Origin: Parvibaculum sp.
GTDB taxonomy: Bacteria; Pseudomonadota; Alphaproteobacteria; Parvibaculales; Parvibaculaceae
NCBI RefSeq assembly: GCF_019635935.1
Contig: NZ_JAHBYN010000001.1
Span: 3,005,532 to 3,069,531 of the forward strand
Length of the DNA stretch: 64,000 nucleotides
Direction of reading: 5' to 3'
The first letter of the stretch is position 1. Each line of letters starts with the position of its first letter. This document shows, in pieces, positions 8,037 to 16,307 of the stretch. The position numbers and the translations under genes were made by a program. The notes under the pieces are model-generated. The model searched no databases, had not been told where the DNA came from, and saw only the letters and a list, made by a program, of their open reading frames with translations.

Positions 8037-9179
8037 ATGAAGTCGCGCATACTGATTTACGGCGTCGACCACTATGTGGGTGCGCTCGCCTCGCGCGTGG
8101 CGGCGGGGCGCGGCGTCGCGCATATCGGCGCTGGCCGCGACATTGCGCCGGTCGCGCAACATGCAACGTCGATGGCGGGCGGCGCGACGGCGGGCGGGCC
8201 GGTGGAGCCGCGCATCTTCACGCCGGGCGACGCGCATCGCATCGCCGGCCAGCTCGACGATGTCGGCGTCGTCGTCAACGCGGCGCGGCTCGCCGAGGGC
8301 GATTTCAATTCGCTGCTGATCGCCTGTCTCGCGACGGGCACGCATTTCATCGATCTTTCGGCCGACCGCGCGACGATCGCCGCGCTCGGCGCGCGCGACG
8401 AAGCGGCCAAGCAATCCGGCGTCATGCTGATCGCGGGCGCGGGCTTCGATTTTGCCGCCATCGACGCGCTGGCGGCGCGGCTTGCCTATATCCTGCCCGG
8501 CGCCCGCGCAATCACGCTGGCGGTGAAGCGCGGGCTCCTGCTCGGCGACGAGGCGCGGGCGCTGATCGCGGCCATGCGCGAACCGGGCGAGACGGTGAAG
8601 AACGGCCAGCCGGTGCCGGAAAAGCCCGCCGCGCGCAGCCTCGATATCGATTTCGACGCCGGGCCCGAAAAAGCCTGGCTCGCGCCCTGGAACGTTTATG
8701 CGCTGGCGGCGCGGCATCGCGGCGCCTATTCGACCGTCGAATGCTACGAGGCGCTGCCCGAGCCGCTGGAACGCGTGCTGACCGGGGGCACGTTCGGCGC
8801 CCGCCTGTTTCGCCGCGGCTGGGGCCTGAAACGGCTGGAGAAAAAACTCGGCCGCCGCCGCACCAAACTCACCGAGGCGCAGCTGAAAAACGGCCGTGCG
8901 GTTGTCTGGGGCGAGGCGCGCGCGCCCGACGGCACGTTGCGCCGGGCGCGGCTCGAAACGCCGGACACGCATCTCTATTCGGCCGAGGCCGCGCTGGTGC
9001 TGGCGCGGCGCGCGCTTGCCGGCGATGCGCGGCCGGGCTTCCAGTTGCCGTCGGCCATCGGCGGCGCGGCGCTGGTCGAGGACATCGCGGGTGTCGCCTG
9101 GCGCGAACTCGCCGACCCGTCCGACATTCTGGCGCTGGAAATCGATCACCCGCTGGCCGCCGACGCGAAGCGCGCCTGA
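8037..9179 (+). CDS. Saccharopine dehydrogenase-like NAD(P)-binding protein
   Basis: A 380-residue protein whose N terminus (KSRILIYGVDHYVGALASRV) has the beta-alpha-beta shape of the saccharopine dehydrogenase/enoyl reductase-like superfamily, although GVDHYVG departs from the usual GATGYTG. VVVNAARLAEGDFNSLLIAC, GTHFIDLSADRATI and GAGFDFAAIDALAA follow the order of that family (a fall-through to NAG.., then the Y/FxDxxGE-type strand, then G.GFD.xP). The substrate is unknown; related proteins act on lipids or amino-acid adducts. It is divergent from the Rap1a-like gene with an 88-base gap. Confidence 0.7.
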   Translation: MKSRILIYGVDHYVGALASRVAAGRGVAHIGAGRDIAPVAQHATSMAGGATAGGPVEPRIFTPGDAHRIAGQLDDVGVVVNAARLAEGDFNSLLIACLATGTHFIDLSADRATIAALGARDEAAKQSGVMLIAGAGFDFAAIDALAARLAYILPGARAITLAVKRGLLLGDEARALIAAMREPGETVKNGQPVPEKPAARSLDIDFDAGPEKAWLAPWNVYALAARHRGAYSTVECYEALPEPLERVLTGGTFGARLFRRGWGLKRLEKKLGRRRTKLTEAQLKNGRAVVWGEARAPDGTLRRARLETPDTHLYSAEAALVLARRALAGDARPGFQLPSAIGGAALVEDIAGVAWRELADPSDILALEIDHPLAADAKRA

Positions 9180-9201
9180 GCGGCGCATCAACAGCGGCAC
9201 T

Positions 9202-9501
9202 TCAACGCACGCCGGTGCCGCGGCCGGAACTGTCGGGCATGCCCATGCCGCCGCCGCTGTCGTCGCGGATGCGGCAGGCGTTGTAGCCGGCGTTCCAGCC
9301 GGCCCTGTAGGCCTCGATGGTCTTGTAGGCTTCCTCGTTGCGGGTGATCGTGGTGGGATCGCCCGGCACGCGCGAGGTGGCGCTCCAGCAGCCGTCCGAG
9401 CGGCCGGCCTTGTAGTTCGGGTCGTCGGCATGTTCGCTGACGCCGAGCCCGCAACCGGCCAGCGCCAGCGCCAGAACGGCGGCAATCAGCGGAAATCTCA
9501 T
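9202..9501 (-). CDS. Small predicted lipoprotein
   Basis: A 99-residue protein starting at 9501 with a lipoprotein signal: MRFPLIAAVLALALAGC, with LALAG-C as lipobox and Cys17 as the lipidated residue. The mature part is short and ends in a glycine-rich tail (DDSGGGMGMPDSSGRGTGVR). It carries RAGWNAGYNAC, a GWxxGY motif common in small alphaproteobacterial lipoproteins of unknown role. It is convergent with the dehydrogenase-like gene at 9179. Confidence 0.72.
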   Translation of the reverse strand: MRFPLIAAVLALALAGCGLGVSEHADDPNYKAGRSDGCWSATSRVPGDPTTITRNEEAYKTIEAYRAGWNAGYNACRIRDDSGGGMGMPDSSGRGTGVR

Positions 9502-9632
9502 CTCGGAATGCCTTGCTGGTGACGGTGGAAAGGCAGGATAGGCCGCGGCAAGGCCGAAATCCACCGCGATGCTTTACGGAGCCTTAACGCGGCCGGTGGT
9601 CTGATGGGCAAGGCCCCGAGCGGGCGGGCAGG

Positions 9633-10751
9633 ATGCAAGGCAGGATCATGGCGCTACACGGCTACGCAACCGATGAGGACGACGACGCGCGCCCGCGCGC
9701 CGCCGATCAGGACGCGATGCTGCGGCGGCTTGCCGACCTCGCGCTGCTGCCGGCCTCGCTGGTGTCGCCGCAGGAACGCAGCGTGCTCGACACGATGCTG
9801 GCCTCGCTGGCGATGCGTTTCGAACCGGCCATGCGCCAGCGCCTTGCCGAGCGCCTTGCGCCGCATACGGACGCGCCGCGCGAACTGGCGATGGCGCTCG
9901 CCCTCGACGACATCGACATCGCGCGTCCGCTGTTGAGCGAAGGGCAGATATTGAAGGCCGGCGACCTCGTGCAGGTGGCGCGCGAGGGAAGCGCGGCGCA
10001 CCGCATGGCGCTTGCCGCGCGCAAGGACCTGACCAGCGACATCGCCGATGCGTTGATCGAAGGGGGCGAGGCGGCTCTCGTCTGCCGGCTGCTCGAAAAC
10101 CGCACCTCCGAATTGTCGCTGCGCGCCGTCGAAACGCTGGCCGGGCGCAGCGCCGCCGAACCCGAATTGCTGGCGCCGCTGCTGGCGCGCCCCGAACTGA
10201 CGCTGCGCCTCGCGCACCGGATTTTCTGGTGGGCGCCGTCGCCCTTGCGCCTCGAAATCCTGACGCGCTTCACCGCCGAGCGCCGCCATATCCACAATGT
10301 GCTGGATGAAATCCTGGACGGCGATTTCGTGCCCGATCCGGCGCTCGCCTCCGCGCTGTCGGTGGTGCGCCGTCCGGCGCCGGCCGACAAGGCGCGCCTG
10401 CACACGCTGCTCGCCAACGCATCCGCCGACGGCATCGGCGCGCTGGCCGAGGGTCTTGCGCGCGCCGCACGCCTTCGCACCGAAACGATGTTCCGTATCC
10501 TGAACGATGCCGGCGGCGAACCGCTGTCGGTGTTCGCCAAGGCGGCCGGCCTCAACCGCAAGGAATTCGGCGACCTGATCGTCGCCGCCGTCGATCTGCG
10601 CAAGGGCGCCCTGCCGGGCAAGGGCGACCTCGAACGCATGGGCGAGCTTTTCGACACGATCTCGACCGACCGCGCCGATTTCGCGCTGCATTGCTGGGAT
10701 GTCGGACTTGCCAACGAAACGTTGCAGGCGGGCTTTGGCGACGAGGCGTGA
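9633..10751 (+). CDS. DUF2336 family protein
   Basis: A 372-residue, largely helical, leucine- and alanine-rich protein with the repeating HEAT-like pattern of DUF2336: RPLLSEGQILKAGDLVQVAR, LALAARKDLTSDIADALIEGG and VCRLLENRTSELSLRAV. This family is common in Alphaproteobacteria and has no firm function; it is cytosolic and probably mediates protein contacts. Two starts are possible, 9633 and an ATG at 9648 with AAGG eight bases upstream. The convergent regulator gene begins four bases after its stop. Confidence 0.75.
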   Translation: MQGRIMALHGYATDEDDDARPRAADQDAMLRRLADLALLPASLVSPQERSVLDTMLASLAMRFEPAMRQRLAERLAPHTDAPRELAMALALDDIDIARPLLSEGQILKAGDLVQVAREGSAAHRMALAARKDLTSDIADALIEGGEAALVCRLLENRTSELSLRAVETLAGRSAAEPELLAPLLARPELTLRLAHRIFWWAPSPLRLEILTRFTAERRHIHNVLDEILDGDFVPDPALASALSVVRRPAPADKARLHTLLANASADGIGALAEGLARAARLRTETMFRILNDAGGEPLSVFAKAAGLNRKEFGDLIVAAVDLRKGALPGKGDLERMGELFDTISTDRADFALHCWDVGLANETLQAGFGDEA

Positions 10752-10754
10752 GCC

Positions 10755-11534
10755 TCAGTCGGCGGCGCTCGGCGCGGCGTAAGGCGGCACTTCCTCTTCC
10801 ACCGCCGCCTCGGCCGTCACGGCGGCCGCACGCGCAAAGCGCGGACCCGATACGATCTCCTCAAGCTCCAGCCGCGCCGTGCGCGCCGTGCCGATGATGT
10901 CGCCCTCGGCGCGGTCGACGAGATCGAGCACCGCCCTGATGCCGTCGAGCACTTCATCGAGCCAGCTATCGAGACTGCCGCCCTGCGCCTTCAGCGCCAC
11001 GGCGTCGGCGGCAAGCCGCGTGACGGCGCGGCGCACGGCTGCCGTGTTGAAATCGACAGGCCCGGTGACGAGCGCGGCGAGCTTGCGGATCTGCGCGCCG
11101 ACGCCGTCGATCAGCGCCCGGCGTTCGCGCGCCCGGCGGCCTTCCTCGTCGGCCGGCGGCGCCAGATCGTCGAGCGACACGCCGAGCACTTCGGCAATCG
11201 CGGCCATGGTGCGGAAGGTGCCGTCCTTCTTGCCAGTTTCGATTTCCGACAGGTAAGGCGCGCTCATGCCGGTGGCACGCGCCAGCTCGATGGCTTTGAG
11301 GCCGCGATGTTCGCGCCAGACGCGCACCGGATTTTCGCCGTCGGCGATGCGATGCGCAACGGCGCCGGGCACGGGCTCCGGCCCGTCATAGCCGAGCGCG
11401 GCGCGGCCGGCGCGCAAGTCCTCTGCATCCTCCGCCGCGCGTTTCAGCCGCTCGTAGTCAGCCGCCGGCACGACGACGAACAGCGTATCGCCGTCGGGCC
11501 CCGCGATTTTCTGATGCGGTGCGTCGCGGCTCAT
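10755..11534 (-). CDS. XRE-type antitoxin-like regulator with long C-terminal extension
   Basis: A 259-residue protein. Residues 1-60 (GDTLFVVVPAADYERLKRAA, then EDLRAG) resemble the strand-helix start of antitoxins such as YefM/Phd or MqsA-like partners. Residues about 65-125 are a Cro/C1 helix-turn-helix (REHRGLKAIELARATGMSAP, YLSEIETGKKDG). Residues 135-259 form a helical extension with no match that I recognise. Its ATG overlaps the stop of the RelE-like gene (ATGA at 11531-11534), so toxin and regulator are coupled. Most HigA-type antitoxins are about 90-110 residues, so this one is more than twice the usual size. Binding of its own promoter is the expected mode of regulation. Confidence 0.75.
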   Translation of the reverse strand: MSRDAPHQKIAGPDGDTLFVVVPAADYERLKRAAEDAEDLRAGRAALGYDGPEPVPGAVAHRIADGENPVRVWREHRGLKAIELARATGMSAPYLSEIETGKKDGTFRTMAAIAEVLGVSLDDLAPPADEEGRRARERRALIDGVGAQIRKLAALVTGPVDFNTAAVRRAVTRLAADAVALKAQGGSLDSWLDEVLDGIRAVLDLVDRAEGDIIGTARTARLELEEIVSGPRFARAAAVTAEAAVEEEVPPYAAPSAAD

Positions 11535-11782
11535 GGCGCCTGCTCCCCGCCGGTCAGCGCGAGAATGGTGGTACGGCCGGACTTGCGCGCAAAGACGATG
11601 CGCAAATCCTCGCCGGCGCGAAACGACATCAGCCCCGGCGCGATTTCGCGCGCATCGCCAGGCGCGTCGGCAAAGGCGCGCACACGCGCGCGATCTTCCG
11701 CGCCAAGGCGCAGGAAAGCCCGCCATGCGCCGCGCGCGTAGCAAAGATCGTTTCGGGGCAGATCGACGGACTGATTCTGCAT
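11531..11782 (-). CDS. RelE/ParE-superfamily toxin-like protein
   Basis: An 83-residue protein beginning at 11782 (MQNQSVDLPR). The sequence AWRAFLRLGAEDRARVRAFADAP, then GLMSFRAGEDLRIVFARKSGR and TTILAL, is the pattern of small RelE-like ribosome-dependent mRNA interferases (LKGDxxGxxRxRxGDYRIIY). The conserved arginine in DLRIVF is kept. It is the first gene of a coupled pair with the XRE regulator, the HigB-HigA order with toxin upstream. Function as a toxin is inferred from family and order only. Confidence 0.68.
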   Translation of the reverse strand: MQNQSVDLPRNDLCYARGAWRAFLRLGAEDRARVRAFADAPGDAREIAPGLMSFRAGEDLRIVFARKSGRTTILALTGGEQAP

Positions 11783-11910
11783 ATGCCTGACCGGTGGAGG
11801 CGGCTTCGGCGATTTTTGAAGCCTGCCGCATTCGCCGCCTGCTAGCATTGCCCAAAGGGAACGCGTCGCGGGGCGCGAATCTCGTTGAATCGAACCATAG
11901 GGAGGCGGGA

Positions 11911-12846
11911 ATGTCCAATGACCGTGAAGCCATGAGCATCGCGCGGCTGAAAGAGCTGGTGCGCGAGCGCAGCAAACGCGCCGAATTGCCGCTGGCCGAA
12001 CGCCGCAAGGTTATGGACGGCAATGCAGATGTGTTCCCGGTGCCCGCCGGCGTTACCGCAATGCCCGCCGATCTCGACGGATTGAAGGCCGAATGGGCGC
12101 GGCCGAAGGAAACGGACGGCGCGACGGTGCTTTATTTTCACGGCGGCGGTTATGTGCTCGGCTCGCCGGTGTCGCATCGCCACCTGACGTCGCGGCTGGC
12201 GCTGGCGGCGCGCGCGAATGTGCTGAGCGTCGATTACAGGCTGGCGCCCGAGCATCCGTTTCCGGCGGCGGTCGATGACGGGCTGAAGGCCTATCGCTGG
12301 CTGCTGGGCGAGGGGCATGCCCCGGAGACGATTGCGCTGGCAGGCGATTCGGCGGGCGGCGGCCTTGCAATGGCGACGCTGCTGGCGGCCAAACGCGACG
12401 GCCTGCCGATGCCGATGGCGGCCGCGCTGTTGAGCCCCTGGACCGATCTCACCTGCGACACCGGCACCTATGCATCCTGCGCCGGCGCCGATCCGATGAT
12501 CACGCAGGCCGGCATCAAGGAACTGGCAGCGATGTATCTCGCCGGCGCCGATCCGCGCGATCCGCTGGCCTCGCCCAATCACGGCGATCTTGCGGGCCTG
12601 CCGCCGCTGCTGATCCAGGTCGGCAGCGACGAGGTCCTGCTCGACGATGCGCGCGATCTCGATGCCCGCGCCCGCGCCGCCGGCGTCGCGGTGGATCTCG
12701 AAATCTGGGACGGCATGATCCATGTCTGGCAGGCCTTCTATCAGATGCTGCCGGAGGGCGAGCGGGCGATCGAAGGCATCGGCGGTTGGCTCGCAGGACA
12801 ATATGCAGCGGCCGGAAAGGCACGAAGCGGCCTCGCCAGGGTGTAA
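11911..12846 (+). CDS. Alpha/beta hydrolase, hormone-sensitive lipase family
   Basis: A 311-residue esterase/lipase. The oxyanion-hole motif HGGGYVLGS lies near residue 75, the nucleophile elbow GDSAGGG near 150, the acid in VGSDEVLLDDA near 245 and the histidine in DGMIHVWQ near 275. This is the complete set for a family IV bacterial esterase, cytosolic, acting on short-chain esters. The start at 11911 has GGAGGCGGGA directly upstream and gives the usual length; the frame is open further upstream but without a better site. It stands alone on this strand, divergent from the toxin pair. Confidence 0.92.
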   Translation: MSNDREAMSIARLKELVRERSKRAELPLAERRKVMDGNADVFPVPAGVTAMPADLDGLKAEWARPKETDGATVLYFHGGGYVLGSPVSHRHLTSRLALAARANVLSVDYRLAPEHPFPAAVDDGLKAYRWLLGEGHAPETIALAGDSAGGGLAMATLLAAKRDGLPMPMAAALLSPWTDLTCDTGTYASCAGADPMITQAGIKELAAMYLAGADPRDPLASPNHGDLAGLPPLLIQVGSDEVLLDDARDLDARARAAGVAVDLEIWDGMIHVWQAFYQMLPEGERAIEGIGGWLAGQYAAAGKARSGLARV

Positions 12847-12851
12847 ATCGC

Positions 12852-12923
12852 GCTAAATCATGGCTAATCGTGACGCGGTGATTTGCAGCAAGGCGTCAAA
12901 TTCGGCCCCTTGATTGCTAATCG
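12852..12923 (+). promoter_or_regulatory. Direct repeats upstream of mucR
   Basis: The gap ahead of the mucR-like gene contains GCTAATCG twice (12863-12870 and 12916-12923) plus a related GCTAAATC at 12852, followed by an AT-rich stretch to about 12968. MucR/Ros proteins bind AT-rich DNA with TpA steps and often repress their own gene, so these are candidate operator sites. Confidence 0.35.
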
Positions 12924-13028
12924 CTGAAAGAGCTATAGAATCATTTGTAATATTCGGATTAATTATCGACCCGAGAAGTGATGCTTGTCGGGAGGCGGGC
13001 GGCGTGCCGAACAAATTACGAGGCGGTG

Positions 13029-13439
13029 GTGGCGGATAAGACTGAACTCATCGAGATGACGGCCGAGATCGTTTCGGCCTATGCCGGTCACAACAAGATA
13101 GCTCCAGAAGAACTGGCCGGTCTTATCCACAAAGTCTTCGGCACATTGGCGCAAATCTCCGTGGGAGGGGCCGCCGAAGCCGGGCCGCGCCCGGAACCGG
13201 CCGTGTCGATCCGCAAATCGATGACCCCCGACTACCTGATCTGCCTCGAAGACGGCAAGAAATTCAAATCGCTGAAGCGGCATCTGCGGACGCATTACGA
13301 TCTGAGCCCCGAGCAATATCGCGAGAAATGGGGCCTGCCGCGCGACTACCCGATGGTGGCTCCGAACTACGCCCAGGCACGCTCCAAGCTTGCCAAGAAG
13401 ATGGGCCTCGGCCAGACGGGCCGCCGCCGCGCGCGATAG
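13029..13439 (+). CDS. MucR/Ros family zinc-finger transcriptional regulator
   Basis: A 136-residue regulator. The N-terminal VADKTELIEMTAEIVSAYAG, then a prokaryotic C2H2-like zinc finger at CLEDGKKFKSLKRHLRTHY and LSPEQYREKWGLPRDYPMVA, match MucR/Ros proteins closely. These control exopolysaccharide, motility, cell cycle and virulence genes in Rhizobiales and relatives. I chose the GTG at 13029 because the protein then begins as relatives do, with ACGAGG five bases upstream; an ATG at 12978 would add 17 atypical residues. The C-terminal KLAKKMGLGQTGRRRAR is basic, as usual. Confidence 0.9.
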   Translation: MADKTELIEMTAEIVSAYAGHNKIAPEELAGLIHKVFGTLAQISVGGAAEAGPRPEPAVSIRKSMTPDYLICLEDGKKFKSLKRHLRTHYDLSPEQYREKWGLPRDYPMVAPNYAQARSKLAKKMGLGQTGRRRAR

Positions 13440-13495
13440 GGCCTCCGCGCCGCGCGGCTTGCATTAAAGCCCGCATCCGCCCAAGATTTTTCCAT

Positions 13496-14056
13496 ATGAT
13501 TCGCCGCCGGGAGCCAACCCGGTCTTTGGAGGAGGCGCTTCTGACCCGCGCCGACCAAGCCATCCGCGCCCAGTTGATCGTGCCCGAGCAGCGCGAGCTC
13601 TTCGATTACTGGCGTTCGAAATCCATCGACGGCGCCTTTCCGACGCGCGCCGACATCCAGCCCGGCGAATTGCGTGCGCTGTTGCCCTCGCTCAGCCTGC
13701 TCGACATCGTCGCCGAAACGCACGAGACGGTGCGGCTGCGCGTGCGCCTCGCCGGGACGCGGTTGCGCGATTATTTCGGCGTCGAGATGACGGGACATTT
13801 TCTCGACGAATACGATCTCGGCGATCAGGCCGAATACTGGAACGGCGCCTATCGGGAAGTGATCGGCGCCGGCCGTCCGGCGCAGGGCGTGATCGCGCTC
13901 GACGCCTGGAAGCAACCCAATGTCTTCCAGTTCTGGTTGCGCCTGCCGCTGGCGGACGCGGAAGGCCGCATCGTCATGGTGCTCGGCCACGACGCCTTCC
14001 TGCAATCGGAAAAGGCCCACGCGCTGGCCGAACGCGCCAATCTTCGCATCGCCTGA
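13496..14056 (+). CDS. PAS domain protein (PAS_5 type)
   Basis: A 186-residue protein with one PAS-like domain of the alphaproteobacterial PAS_5 type: LFDYWRSKSIDGAFPTRADI, then ELRALLPSLSLLDIV, RVRLAGTRLRDYFGVEMTG, FLDEYDLG and a closing FQFWLRLPLADAEGRIVMVL. No output domain is attached, so it may sense a ligand or redox state and act through a partner. The ATG at 13496 has little ribosome-site support; a GGAGGAGG at 13527 precedes possible alternative starts near 13541, so the first 15 residues are uncertain. Confidence 0.75.
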   Translation: MIRRREPTRSLEEALLTRADQAIRAQLIVPEQRELFDYWRSKSIDGAFPTRADIQPGELRALLPSLSLLDIVAETHETVRLRVRLAGTRLRDYFGVEMTGHFLDEYDLGDQAEYWNGAYREVIGAGRPAQGVIALDAWKQPNVFQFWLRLPLADAEGRIVMVLGHDAFLQSEKAHALAERANLRIA

Positions 14057-14125
14057 ACGACGCGCCGCTTGAAGGACGCGCCCCGAATGGCGCAGACTGA
14101 CGGGCGACGATGCGAGGAGGTTGCC

Positions 14126-14584
14126 GTGAAACTTTCAACGATGCGTGCGGGCATGCCGGTGGCGATGTTGTTTGCCGCCGTGTTTCTGGCCGCGACGGCG
14201 CAGGCCGCGACGATTCAGGGCGGCAGCTTCACGATCCGCAGCGGCGAGCAGGCGAAGTTTCCGATCGCCAGCGCCGGCGCGCCGTCGGATATGCACGCGC
14301 ACTGCACCTTGTCGGATGTCGCGGGCAGCGCCAGCCTGATTTTCGACGGCGAAAACTACATCGCGATGTCCGATCTCGCGGTCGGCGAAACGGTGACGCT
14401 CAAGCGCGGCGAAACCCGCGAATACAGGCTCTCCGGCGTTGTCGATGCGCCCAGTGGTGGCGCCTATATCGCCTTCAACTTCACCGGCGCGGCGGCGGCG
14501 ATGTGTTTTCCGGGTATGGATTGCGGTGGCGCGGAAGACGGCGCGTCAAGCGTGACCGTGAGTTGCAAACCCGCCGCGAATTGA
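14126..14584 (+). CDS. Exported protein of unknown function
   Basis: A 152-residue protein. The GTG at 14126 is preceded by GAGGAGG, and the signal peptide MRAGMPVAMLFAAVFLAATA, ending AQA-A, follows at once. The mature part is beta-rich with GGSFTIRSGEQAKFPIA, LSDLAVGETVTLKRGE-like segments and four cysteines (HCTL, MCFPGMDC, VSCK). It is probably periplasmic and disulphide-bonded. I recognise no family. It is convergent with the XRE regulator, with two bases between stops. Confidence 0.65.
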   Translation: MKLSTMRAGMPVAMLFAAVFLAATAQAATIQGGSFTIRSGEQAKFPIASAGAPSDMHAHCTLSDVAGSASLIFDGENYIAMSDLAVGETVTLKRGETREYRLSGVVDAPSGGAYIAFNFTGAAAAMCFPGMDCGGAEDGASSVTVSCKPAAN

Positions 14585-14586
14585 TT

Positions 14587-15168
14587 TCAGCGATTTAGCG
14601 GCGGAAAGCGCCGCACCAGCATAACGAGCGGCGCGACCCACAACGCCGCCGATATGCGCTTGCCATGCGCGCCGGTTTCAGGCGGCGCGAGAAGCCCGTC
14701 GCCTTTTTCAAATGCAATGAGCCGGCCGAAGCCGATTTCCGAGCGGCCGCCCAGGATCGCATCGCGGCCAAGTGCGGCGCGCATGGCGCTTTCGCCATCG
14801 TGACGGTCGCCGACCAGCAAGTCGCCCGCCCGCCACGGGCCGAGGTCCCGCGCCACGCCGATCAGCACGGGATTGTCCGCCGGCGTCTCGACGGTCAGCA
14901 CCGGCGCCGCCTCGGAGGGGAGCGCGGCGACGGTGCCGCCCGCGACCAGTTCGCCGAGCGCCACCAGACGGTTCGGCAAGGCGACGTCGATCAGGTCGCC
15001 GGGCGTCACGTCGAGCGCCTCGGCGATCCGCTCCAGCCAATCCGTTGAGACGGTCATGTCGGCGGTCTCGAGACGCGAGACCGTCGCCGCCGTGGTGCCG
15101 AGCCGGAGGGCGAGGCCGGACTGGGTCAGGCCCTTCAGCTTCCTGAAGTGGCGAATCCTTGTCTTCAC
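14587..15168 (-). CDS. XRE family regulator with peptidase S24-like C terminus
   Basis: A 193-residue protein with an N-terminal Cro/C1 helix-turn-helix (LKGLTQSGLALRLGTTAATV, SRLETADMTVSTDWLERIAE). The C-terminal half contains GPWRAGDLLVGDR, reminiscent of the S24/LexA-repressor fold, but the catalytic Ser-Lys pair cannot be assigned with confidence. It probably represses transcription in response to an unknown signal. It is divergent from the DnaA C-terminal-like gene across a 141-base gap that includes an AT-rich stretch at 15204-15240, where a shared operator would sit. Confidence 0.75.
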   Translation of the reverse strand: MKTRIRHFRKLKGLTQSGLALRLGTTAATVSRLETADMTVSTDWLERIAEALDVTPGDLIDVALPNRLVALGELVAGGTVAALPSEAAPVLTVETPADNPVLIGVARDLGPWRAGDLLVGDRHDGESAMRAALGRDAILGGRSEIGFGRLIAFEKGDGLLAPPETGAHGKRISAALWVAPLVMLVRRFPPLNR

Positions 15169-15309
15169 GGGCGAATCCTCCTTGCAACGGCAAGAGCTTA
15201 CCGAACTTTATCCCCGGTATATACGAAATATGTAAATTTAAGTGCCAAGCGGAGGAATGTTCCTCTATTGTTCTTAAAAAAGCGACATATTTTGGCAGGG
15301 AGTAGATCG

Positions 15310-15753
15310 ATGGAACTGGATTTCTTGCGCGTCCGCGACGGCGGTCCCGAAGCCCGGCGCCCGGTATTCGCCGGACTGGCGCCGCGGACGGACCCGGCGC
15401 GCGGCCGGCCGGGACGCCGCCGTTCCGCGGTGCCGCCGCCAAAACGCAAGGCCGAGCTGGAACTTACGCTGGCGACGGTTGCACGCGCCTGGAACGTGTC
15501 GCTGCGCGAGTTGCAGGCGCCGACCCGGCGCCGCGCGCCGGTCGCCGAGGCGCGGCAAGTGGCGATGTACCTGACCCATGTGATTTTCGGCATCAGCCTG
15601 TCCGAAGTCGGTCGCCTCTACGGACGCGACCGGACGACGGCGAGCCATGCCTGCCAGCGCATCGAGGACCGCCGCGACGACCCCGCTTTCGACCGCCTGC
15701 TCGACACGCTGGCGCTGGCGCTCGAGAGCGGCGCGCGGAGCGGATGCCGATGA
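15310..15753 (+). CDS. DnaA C-terminal domain-like DNA-binding protein
   Basis: A 147-residue protein whose C-terminal half is the DnaA domain IV helix-turn-helix: VARAWNVSLRELQAPTRRR, ARQVAMYLTHVIFGISLSEV and the signature GRLYGRDRTTASHACQRIED, close to the DnaA box-binding motif. The AAA+ ATPase domain is absent, so it cannot initiate replication by itself. It may bind DnaA-box-like sites as a transcription factor or modulator. GGGAG lies upstream of the ATG at 15310. The next gene overlaps it by ATGA, and the pair is conserved in Alphaproteobacteria as I recall. Confidence 0.85.
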   Translation: MELDFLRVRDGGPEARRPVFAGLAPRTDPARGRPGRRRSAVPPPKRKAELELTLATVARAWNVSLRELQAPTRRRAPVAEARQVAMYLTHVIFGISLSEVGRLYGRDRTTASHACQRIEDRRDDPAFDRLLDTLALALESGARSGCR

Positions 15754-16307
15754 CGGAAAACAAACGGACCGCCGATCCGGACAGCTTCGCGGCGGCGCAT
15801 CGCCTGACGGCGCGCAAGCGCATCGCGCTCGATGGCGCGGCGGCCGATGTCTGCGTCAATGAAGGCGAGACGCCGCTCGGATGGCTGCGCCGCCGCAAGG
15901 GCCTGAATGGCAAGCCGCTGATCGACGAGACGCAATTCGAGGCCGGCGAGAAACTGCGCCGCGATTTCACGATCGGGCAATTGACGCCGCGCGTCACCGT
16001 CGACTGGTCGGCGATCGGCGGCAGTCAACCGCGGCGCGGCGCGGTGCGCGATCCGGCCGCCATCGCCGATCATGCGCTGGCCGCGCGCAACCGCGTTGCC
16101 CGCGCGATGGCGGCGGTGGGACCGGGATTGTCGGACCTGCTGATCGCCGTCTGCTGTCACCTCGAAGGCATGGAGGCGGCCGAACGCCGCTTCGGCTGGC
16201 CGCAACGCGCCGGCAAGATCGTGCTCGCCATCGCGCTCGACCGGCTGGCCGCGCATTACGGGCTTCGCGCGGGCGCAAAACGCAAGGCGAAGGCGCCGCT
16301 CAGGTGA
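15750..16307 (+). CDS. DUF6456 domain protein
   Basis: A 185-residue protein beginning at the ATG that overlaps the preceding stop (ATGA at 15750-15753). The conserved part has GETPLGWLRRRKGLNGKPLI and FEAGEKLRRDFTIGQLTPRV, then LSDLLIAVCCHLEGMEAAER and a final KIVLAIALDRLAAHYGL. This fits the DUF6456 family, often encoded with a DnaA C-terminal-like protein and thought to be DNA-associated from its basic, helical nature. Translational coupling suggests the two act together. The function is unknown. Confidence 0.8.
   Translation: MTENKRTADPDSFAAAHRLTARKRIALDGAAADVCVNEGETPLGWLRRRKGLNGKPLIDETQFEAGEKLRRDFTIGQLTPRVTVDWSAIGGSQPRRGAVRDPAAIADHALAARNRVARAMAAVGPGLSDLLIAVCCHLEGMEAAERRFGWPQRAGKIVLAIALDRLAAHYGLRAGAKRKAKAPLR

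Noticed and set aside
11870..11910. tRNA-like GTTGAATCGAACC string
   Set aside because: No cloverleaf arms around it and it lies within the leader of the hydrolase gene. No tRNA or rRNA gene was recognised in the window.
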